From the NCBI GenBank assembly GCA_016293865.1, contig JAEDDG010000035.1, forward strand, positions 1 to 19,617: DNA of 19,617 nt, written 5' to 3'. The notes below the pieces were generated by a model, which saw only the letters and a program-made list of their open reading frames with translations, did not search any database and was not told the origin of the DNA. The position numbers were made by a program, and so were the translations under genes. Position 1 is the stretch's first letter. Each line of letters begins with the position of its first letter. Shown in pieces: positions 13,836 through 19,617 of this stretch. This stretch comes from Oscillospiraceae bacterium. Its GTDB lineage: Bacteria; Bacillota; Clostridia; Oscillospirales; Oscillospiraceae.

Positions 13836-15248
13836 GTGAGCAGACAGAAACAGATTGTCTCCCAACAGGAGCTTGACATACAAAAGGAAAACATGAACCG
13901 GGTCAGGATGATGAACCAGGCGCTGCCTGCGCCGCCGCTGGCCCTGGTGGATACCTACGGCTGCCAGCAGAACGAGGCCGACAGTGAAAAGCTGCGGGGC
14001 ATGCTGGCGGAAATGGGATACGGCTTTACGACGGACGAAGCCCGGGCGGATGTGATTGTGATCAACACCTGTGCCGTGCGCGAGCATGCGGAAATGCGCG
14101 TTCTGGGCAACGTCGGCGCGCTGACCCACACAAAAAAGGCCAAACCCGGGCAGATCATCGCGCTGTGCGGCTGTATGGCCCAGGAGCCGGGCATGGCCCA
14201 ACGGATCCGGAATTCCTACCGCCATGTGGACCTGGTGTTCGGCCCGCATGTGGTTTGGCGCTTCCCGGAATTTCTGCTGGAGGTGCTGGAGCACGGCGGC
14301 CGTGTGTTTTCCACGGCGGCGTCTGACGGCGTCATTGCCGAGGGACTGCCTGCCCGGCGGGACGGCACGCTGAAGGCGTGGCTGTCCATCATGTACGGCT
14401 GCAACAATTTCTGCTCCTACTGCATTGTGCCCTATGTCCGCGGACGGGAGCGCAGCCGGACGCCGGAAGCGATTCTGGACGAGGCGCGGTCGCTGATCGC
14501 CGCCGGCTGCAGGGACATCACGCTGCTGGGGCAGAATGTGAATTCCTACGGCAGGGATCTGGACTGCGGCGTGGATTTCTCCGATATGATCCGCCGGATC
14601 AACGATCTGGACGGCGATTTCCTGATCCGGTTTATGACCAGCCATCCGAAGGATGCGGGCGAGAAGCTTTTCCGCACCATGGCGGCGTGTGAAAAAGCGG
14701 CGCATCATATCCATCTGCCGTTTCAGGCGGGCAGTGACCGGGTGCTGAAGGCCATGAACCGCGTCTATGACCGCAGGGGCTATCTGGAAAAAGTCGCCAT
14801 GGCCAGAAGCTTCATGCCGGATGTGGTCCTGACCAGCGATGTGATCGTCGGTTTCCCCGGCGAGACAGAGGCGGAATTTGAACAGACGCTCTCGCTGATT
14901 GAGCAGGTGGAGTTTGACGCGCTGTTTACGTTCATTTATTCGCCCCGCCCCGGCACGCCGGCGGCGCAGATGCCGGACCCGGTGAGCCGGGAGGAGAAGC
15001 AGCGCTGGTTTGACCGGCTGCTGGATGTGCAGAACGCCATTTCCGAAAAAAAGCACGCGGCCTATGTGGGCAGCGTGCAGCGGGTCCTGGTGGACGGGGC
15101 CGGGAACGGCGGCGCGTACAATCTGACCAGCCGGACGAACGGCGGGCGCCTGGTGCATCTGGCCGGCCCGGCGGAGCTGGTGGGGCAGTTTGTCCAGGCG
15201 AAGATCACCGGCAGCAGCAAATGGGCGCTGTTCGGCGAGGCGCTTTGA
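13836..15248 (+). CDS. miaB: tRNA-2-methylthio-N6-dimethylallyladenosine synthase (radical SAM)
   Basis: Adds the methylthio group to i6A37 made by MiaA, using two 4Fe-4S clusters. The 470 residues show the N-terminal UPF0004 domain with cluster cysteines C43 (TYGCQQNEAD), C79 (NTCAVRE) and C113 (CGCMAQE). The radical SAM motif is CNNFCSYC (C189, C193, C196), followed by VPYVRGRERSR and LLGQNVNSYG. A C-terminal TRAM domain starts near 400. The GTG at 13836 is the start: GGAGG (13826-13830) lies 5 bases ahead, and nearby ATGs are out of frame. About 35 N-terminal residues precede the conserved domain, somewhat more than in many homologues. It is the first gene of the plus-strand operon. Confidence 0.97.
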   Translation: MSRQKQIVSQQELDIQKENMNRVRMMNQALPAPPLALVDTYGCQQNEADSEKLRGMLAEMGYGFTTDEARADVIVINTCAVREHAEMRVLGNVGALTHTKKAKPGQIIALCGCMAQEPGMAQRIRNSYRHVDLVFGPHVVWRFPEFLLEVLEHGGRVFSTAASDGVIAEGLPARRDGTLKAWLSIMYGCNNFCSYCIVPYVRGRERSRTPEAILDEARSLIAAGCRDITLLGQNVNSYGRDLDCGVDFSDMIRRINDLDGDFLIRFMTSHPKDAGEKLFRTMAACEKAAHHIHLPFQAGSDRVLKAMNRVYDRRGYLEKVAMARSFMPDVVLTSDVIVGFPGETEAEFEQTLSLIEQVEFDALFTFIYSPRPGTPAAQMPDPVSREEKQRWFDRLLDVQNAISEKKHAAYVGSVQRVLVDGAGNGGAYNLTSRTNGGRLVHLAGPAELVGQFVQAKITGSSKWALFGEAL

Positions 15249-15290
15249 ATCGGGCGCGCATGTTTACAGAGAAGGAAAGGCAGTGGGTTT

Positions 15291-17888
15291 ATGGCTGAAA
15301 TCACACCGATGATGCGGCAGTATCTGCAGATTAAGGAGCAGCACAGCGACTGCATCCTGTTTTTCCGGCTGGGCGATTTTTATGAGATGTTCAACGAGGA
15401 CGCCCGTCTGGCCTCGAAAGAGCTGGATCTGACGCTGACGACCCGGGACCGGAGCAAGGAAAACCCGGACGACCGGGTGCCCATGTGCGGCGTGCCTTAC
15501 CACGCGGCGGAGGCGTATATTTCCCGGCTGATTGCCAAGGGCTACAAGGTGGCCATCTGCGAGCAGATGGAGGATCCCGCCACGGCAAAGGGCCTTGTGG
15601 AGCGGGACATTGTGCGGATCATCACGCCGGGCACAGTGATTGAGTCGTCCATGCTGGACGAGAGCAGGGCCAACTATCTGGCGGCCGTCTGTGCGGATAC
15701 CGCCGGCTGCGCCGTGTGCTTTGCGGATATATCCACCGGCGAGGTATGCGCCACCAGTTTCCCCGTGGGGAGCATGGAGCATATTTACAACGAGATCGCG
15801 CGCTTTTCGCCGGCCGAGGCCGTGCTGGATGCCCAGGCCGGGGCGGACGACGGCTTCTGCACCCTGCTGAAGGAGCGTGTCGGCTGCATGGTGCAGTGCA
15901 TGCCCCAGAGGTTCGACTATGACGCGGCTGTGCGCTGCGTGCTGCGCCAGTTTGACGCGGGCGATCTGGCGCAGCTGGGGCTTGAGGGCGAGCGCGCGGC
16001 TGTCTGCGCTGTGGGCGCGCTGTTTTCCTATATCATTGAGACCCAGAAGACCGACCTGAGCCATATGAACAGGCTCGATTTTTATACGGAAGGCAAGTAT
16101 ATGGAGCTTGACGCGCACACGGCCCGCAGTCTGGAGCTGACGGCCAACCTGCGCACAGGCGAGAAAAAAGGCAGCCTTCTGTGGGTCCTGGACAGAACGA
16201 AGACCTCCATGGGCAGCCGGATGATGCGGTCCTGGCTGGCCCGTCCGCTGCTGAATATCGGTATGATCAAGCGGCGGAATGCGGCGGTCAATGAGCTTTT
16301 CGGTGCGTCCGTTGCCCGGCAGGAGCTGATTTATGCTCTGCGGCAGGTGGGCGACATGGAGCGCCTGATCGGTAAGGTTGTCTACGGCAGCGCCAATTGC
16401 CGGGATCTGGCCGCGCTGAGCGCCTCCATCGCGGCGCTGCCTGCGGTGCAGACCCAGCTGACAGGCATGCGCAGCGGCATTCTGACGGAGCTTGCCTCCA
16501 TGGATCTGCTGACGGACGTCCGCGCGGCCATTGACGCCGCCGTGGATGACAACCCGCCGTTTTCCGTGCGGGAGGGCGGCTTTATCCGCACCGGCTACAA
16601 TGAAGAAGTGGACTACCTCCGGGGCCTGCTGGAAAACAGCACAGGCGCCATGGCGGCCATCGAAGCGCGGGAGCGCGAACGGACAGGAAAGAAGCTGAAA
16701 GTCAGCTACAACAAGGTTTTCGGCTATTATATTGAAATTCCCCGGTCCATGTCCTCGGACGTGCCGGACGACTATATCCGCAAGCAGACGCTGGTCAACT
16801 GCGAGCGGTTCATCACACAGGAACTCAAGGAGCTGGAGACCACGCTGCTGACGGCCAAAGACAGGCTGACAGAGCTTGAATACCAGCTGTTTACCCGGCT
16901 GCGGGAGCAGATTGCCGCGCAGGTGGCCCGGATCCAGGCCACGGCGCAGGCGGTGGCCCAGGCGGACGTGCTCGCCGCGCTGGCGGAGACAGCGGTGAAA
17001 AACGGCTACTGCATGCCGGAGATGGACATGTCCTCCGTGATTGACATCCGCGGCGGCCGGCATCCGGTGGTGGAGCTGATGAAGAGCGACACGCTCTTTG
17101 TGCCGAACGACGTCTATCTGGACGGCGAGGACAGCCGGTCGGCCATCATCACCGGCCCCAATATGGCCGGCAAATCCACCTATATGCGTCAGACCGCGCT
17201 GATTGTTCTGATGGCGCAGATGGGCGGCTTCGTCCCGGCGTCCAGCGCACACATCGGCCTTGTGGACCGGGTGTTCACCCGCATCGGCGCGTCCGATGAT
17301 CTGGCTTCCGGCAAATCCACCTTCATGGTGGAGATGACGGAGGTGGCGGATATCCTGAAAAACGCCACGTCCAAAAGCCTTCTGATTTTTGATGAAATCG
17401 GCCGCGGAACCTCTACATATGACGGCATGGCCATTGCCCGGGCCGTGCTGGAGTACTGTGCGGACAAGCGCCGGCTGGGTGCGAAAACCATGTTTGCCAC
17501 CCATTATCACGAGCTGACCGCGCTGGAGCATGAGCTTGAGGGCGTGAAAAACTACAATATTTCCGCGAAAAAGCGGGGCGGGGAGATTATTTTCCTGCGC
17601 AAGATCATCCCTGGCGGGACGGACGAGAGCTACGGCATCGAGGTGGCGGCGCTGGCCGGCGTGCCGGACAGCGTGGTCAAACGGGCAAAAGCTGTGCTGA
17701 CCAGCGTTGAAAAGGGCACGGAGCTCAGGCCCGCCGGGGCGCGGAAAAAGGATACGGAGGATCTGCAGGTTTCCATGGCGGATATGGGCGCAGGCGAGGT
17801 GGCCGACGCGCTGCGGGCCGCGGACCTGAACACCATGACGCCCATAGAGGCCATGAATCTTCTGTATCAGCTGAAAAAGAAGCTTTAA
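15291..17888 (+). CDS. mutS: DNA mismatch repair protein MutS
   Basis: Recognises base mismatches and small loops and signals to MutL using ATP. The 865 residues contain the mismatch-contact motif F30-Y31-E32 in GDFYEMF and a connector domain. The lever/clamp region spans about 260-560. The ATPase has Walker A GPNMAGKST (about 622-630), DLASGKSTFM, Walker B LLIFDEIGRGTST (about 697-709) and the ATHYHELT switch near 735. Length matches MutS1. The ATG follows a purine-rich GAAGGAAAGG stretch with a longish gap of about 10 bases. It lies 42 bp after miaB and 12 bp before the CPBP protease gene, so co-transcription is likely. Its partner mutL is in the divergent operon. Confidence 0.98.
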   Translation: MAEITPMMRQYLQIKEQHSDCILFFRLGDFYEMFNEDARLASKELDLTLTTRDRSKENPDDRVPMCGVPYHAAEAYISRLIAKGYKVAICEQMEDPATAKGLVERDIVRIITPGTVIESSMLDESRANYLAAVCADTAGCAVCFADISTGEVCATSFPVGSMEHIYNEIARFSPAEAVLDAQAGADDGFCTLLKERVGCMVQCMPQRFDYDAAVRCVLRQFDAGDLAQLGLEGERAAVCAVGALFSYIIETQKTDLSHMNRLDFYTEGKYMELDAHTARSLELTANLRTGEKKGSLLWVLDRTKTSMGSRMMRSWLARPLLNIGMIKRRNAAVNELFGASVARQELIYALRQVGDMERLIGKVVYGSANCRDLAALSASIAALPAVQTQLTGMRSGILTELASMDLLTDVRAAIDAAVDDNPPFSVREGGFIRTGYNEEVDYLRGLLENSTGAMAAIEARERERTGKKLKVSYNKVFGYYIEIPRSMSSDVPDDYIRKQTLVNCERFITQELKELETTLLTAKDRLTELEYQLFTRLREQIAAQVARIQATAQAVAQADVLAALAETAVKNGYCMPEMDMSSVIDIRGGRHPVVELMKSDTLFVPNDVYLDGEDSRSAIITGPNMAGKSTYMRQTALIVLMAQMGGFVPASSAHIGLVDRVFTRIGASDDLASGKSTFMVEMTEVADILKNATSKSLLIFDEIGRGTSTYDGMAIARAVLEYCADKRRLGAKTMFATHYHELTALEHELEGVKNYNISAKKRGGEIIFLRKIIPGGTDESYGIEVAALAGVPDSVVKRAKAVLTSVEKGTELRPAGARKKDTEDLQVSMADMGAGEVADALRAADLNTMTPIEAMNLLYQLKKKL

Positions 17889-17900
17889 GGGAGTGAGTTT

Positions 17901-18608
17901 GTGAAAAATCATGGATTCCCGTTCCCTATGGAGCGGGCCGAACGGATTGCCGGCTGGGTCTGGCTGCCGGTGCATATGTTTGCGCTGTCTTTTCTTGTCT
18001 CGCTGATTGCAAAGGGACTGGCCAGCGGCGGCACCGTCCTGTCGGAATCGTATGTGACGCTGATCTATTACGGCATCAGCTTTGCCTTCGTGCTGATCGT
18101 CATGTTCCGCTATCTGCGGCGGTCCTTCGGCGACATGTGCGACCATAAGCTGGATTCGCTGCAGGCGGTGATTATCGGGTATGTGCTGTATTATGTGCTG
18201 GGCTATCTGGTGTCCGCGCTTCTGGGCCTTGCGGACCTGAGGCTGACCAACCCCAACAACGAGCTGGTGATCCAGCAGACAAAGCTCAATCCCAACGTGA
18301 TGACGGTGGTCTCCGTTCTGCTGGCGCCGGTGGCGGAGGAGACGCTGTTCCGCGGCGTGGCCTACGGTACGCTGCGCGGCAAAAGCGTGTTTCTGGCCTA
18401 TCTGGTCAGCACGGTGCTGTTCGCCGTCTATCATATGTGGTCGTTCCTTCTGGACGGATACGGCTGGACGATCCTGCTGTATATGCTGCAGTATGTGCCC
18501 GGCGGAATTGCGCTGGCCTGGTGCTATGAGAAGAGCAAAAACATCTGGGCGCCGGTTTTCCTGCATATGGCCATAAACCTGATAACGCTCACCATTACCG
18601 TGGGCTGA
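17901..18608 (+). CDS. CPBP-family intramembrane glutamic-type protease
   Basis: Polytopic membrane protein of the CPBP/ABI (Rce1-like) family, whose members are membrane proteases or used in bacteriocin self-immunity. The 235 residues hold six or so hydrophobic segments and the full motif set: EETLFR (E146, E147, R151), FAVYH with H178, and HMAIN with H222 and N226. All proposed metal or catalytic residues are present, so it should be active. The GTG start is supported by a GGGAG ribosome site. It follows mutS after 12 bp and precedes the methyltransferase gene by 15 bp. Its substrate is unknown, and no bacteriocin genes are nearby. Confidence 0.9.
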   Translation: MKNHGFPFPMERAERIAGWVWLPVHMFALSFLVSLIAKGLASGGTVLSESYVTLIYYGISFAFVLIVMFRYLRRSFGDMCDHKLDSLQAVIIGYVLYYVLGYLVSALLGLADLRLTNPNNELVIQQTKLNPNVMTVVSVLLAPVAEETLFRGVAYGTLRGKSVFLAYLVSTVLFAVYHMWSFLLDGYGWTILLYMLQYVPGGIALAWCYEKSKNIWAPVFLHMAINLITLTITVG

Positions 18609-18623
18609 ACGGAGTGAAGCATC

Positions 18624-19448
18624 ATGCACGGCCTGATCTGTCCTGTCTGCGGCGCAGATCTTTTGAAAACGAAAAAAAGCTATATTTGCCCTGCCGGTCA
18701 CTGCTTTGACATTGCCCGGCAGGGTTATGTCAACCTGCGCCTGTCCAGCCAGTCGGCTCTGCGGCGCCATGGGGACGACAGGGCCATGGTCCGGGCCCGC
18801 ACGGCGTTTCTGGACAGGGGTTATTACCGGCCGGTACTGGACGCTGTGGCGGCTGCCGTCCTGAGCCGGGCGTCGGACGGCTGCGCGGTGCTGGACGCCG
18901 GCTGCGGCGAGGGCTGGTACACGGCGCAGATTGCACAGATGCTGCGGGAGCGGGTCAGCGGCGCCTGGGTTGTCGGTGTGGATATTTCAAAGGATGCGCT
19001 GATGGCCGCCGGCCGGCGTGATCCGGAGCTGACGCTGGCGGTGGCCAGCAACGCCCGTCTGCCGCTGGCTGCGGGCAGCTGCGATCTGGTTCTGAATCTT
19101 TTTGCGCCGCTGGAGCCGGATGAGTTCAGCAGAGTCCTGACGCCGGCAGGGACGCTGATCCGGGCTGTCCCACTGGAGGAGCACCTGATGGGACTGAAAA
19201 AGGCGGTGTACGATACGCCGCGGCCCAACGATCCGCCGGAAATGCAGGTGCCGGGATTTGAGCTGACGTCTGTCCAGGATGTTTATGGCAGCCTGAGTCT
19301 GGACAGCAGCGCGGACATCCGGGCGCTGTTTCTGATGACGCCGTATTACTATAAAACCGGCGCGAAGGATCAGGCCAAGCTGAACGCACTGAGCCGGCTG
19401 GAGACGGAGCTGGCCGTGCGTGTGGCGGTTTACAGAAAAAACGCATAG
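18624..19448 (+). CDS. rlmA: RlmA-type 23S rRNA (guanine-N1)-methyltransferase
   Basis: SAM-dependent methyltransferase related to RlmA(I)/RlmA(II), which methylate N1 of G745 or G748 in 23S rRNA. The 274 residues begin with a zinc finger (C6, C9, C22, and H26/C27 in CPAGHCFD), followed by QGYVNL. The Rossmann SAM site is LDAGCGEGWY (about 91-100), with a VVGVDISKDA strand. The family segment NLFAPLEPDEFSRVL matches. The start has GGAGTGAAG about 5 bases upstream. It is the last gene of the operon, directly before a terminator. Gram-positive members of the G748 type can alter tylosin-class macrolide sensitivity. Which guanine is used here cannot be read from the sequence. Confidence 0.9.
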   Translation: MHGLICPVCGADLLKTKKSYICPAGHCFDIARQGYVNLRLSSQSALRRHGDDRAMVRARTAFLDRGYYRPVLDAVAAAVLSRASDGCAVLDAGCGEGWYTAQIAQMLRERVSGAWVVGVDISKDALMAAGRRDPELTLAVASNARLPLAAGSCDLVLNLFAPLEPDEFSRVLTPAGTLIRAVPLEEHLMGLKKAVYDTPRPNDPPEMQVPGFELTSVQDVYGSLSLDSSADIRALFLMTPYYYKTGAKDQAKLNALSRLETELAVRVAVYRKNA

Positions 19449-19449
19449 C

Positions 19450-19481
19450 AAAAGGAGGAACCCGAAAGGTTCCTCCTTTTT
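19450..19481. terminator. Bidirectional terminator between convergent genes
   Basis: A perfect 13-bp stem (19450-19462 with 19468-19480) closes a CGAAA loop. The stem ends in AAAA on one side and TTTT plus one more T on the other, so a T-rich end is offered to both strands. It begins 2 bases after the rlmA stop and lies 15 bases before the stop of the minus-strand gene at the right edge. Confidence 0.85.
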
Positions 19482-19495
19482 GAATGGTTCAGAAT

Positions 19496-19617
19496 TCAGT
19501 TGAATCGGTTCATGGCACGGTCGGCCCCGTCGGCAATGACGCATTCAATGGCGTCGACTGCAGCGGCACAGGCCTTTTCCATTGTGTCCGCGTCCTGGTT
19601 TTTGAAAGTGCCCAGGA
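19496..19617 (-). CDS. 3' end of an unidentified minus-strand gene (partial)
   Basis: The last 39 codons of a gene entering from beyond the right edge, ending with TGA at 19498-19496. They read LGTFKNQDADTMEKACAAA, continue as a helical, alanine-rich, acidic stretch, and end RAMNRFN. There is no stop in this frame up to the edge, and a terminator follows directly. I do not recognise the family from this short piece. Confidence 0.6.
   Translation of the reverse strand, partial: LGTFKNQDADTMEKACAAAVDAIECVIADGADRAMNRFN

Noticed and set aside
13782..15158. A 458-codon minus-strand frame opposite miaB
   Set aside because: Shadow of miaB, with the same composition artefact and overlap with the divergent promoter region.
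15264..18770. A 1168-codon open frame on the minus strand opposite mutS and the CPBP gene
   Set aside because: His/Gln/Arg-rich composition is typical of antisense translation of GC-rich genes. It spans two clear plus-strand genes and has no recognisable domain.

Overview
The window is a stretch of GC-rich chromosome from a low-copy housekeeping region, most probably of a GC-rich clostridial Firmicute (Oscillospiraceae/Ruminococcaceae type). The reasons are the ylm/cell-division order (yggS-sepF-divIVA-ileS-lspA-rluD), the miaB/mutS/mutL/miaA/hfq genes, strong AGGAGG ribosome sites, frequent GTG starts and a clostridial-style tyrosine integrase. The genus is an inference; no rRNA or other marker is present.

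Layout. The left edge (1-31, minus) holds the first codons of a gene with a signal-peptide-like start. Next comes a solitary tyrosine integrase (217-1560, plus), with an XRE/Cro-like helix-turn-helix block inserted in its core-binding region. It is bracketed by two near-identical 19-bp sites, each made of two TGTCGCT words 11 bp apart. From 1669 to 13721 everything reads on the minus strand. In transcription order the genes are an alanine-racemase-like protein lacking the PLP lysine, mutL, miaA, then (from a separate promoter) hfq, a HlyD-like membrane protein, yggS, sepF, divIVA, ileS, lspA and rluD, ending in a strong terminator at 1600-1636. From 13836 to 19448 genes read on the plus strand from a good extended -10 promoter: miaB, mutS, a CPBP-family membrane protease and an RlmA-type 23S rRNA methyltransferase. 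A terminator at 19450-19481 closes this operon against a convergent minus-strand gene cut by the right edge.

How the genes work together. MutS and MutL form a methyl-independent mismatch-repair pair (MutL carries the endonuclease motif). MiaA and MiaB act in sequence on A37 of tRNA. RluD and RlmA modify rRNA. SepF and DivIVA belong to division and polar growth, and LspA to lipoprotein maturation. The cluster miaB-mutS-mutL-miaA-hfq, usually co-directional in clostridia, is here split into two divergent halves.

The most unusual item is the racemase-fold protein at the head of the mutL operon. It keeps the fold signatures, but nearly every catalytic or PLP-contacting residue I could align is replaced. 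Its promoter carries a 7-7-7 palindrome just downstream of the -10. No CRISPR, tRNA, rRNA, transposon or complete new multi-gene system was seen. No gene-free stretch reaches 300 bases.
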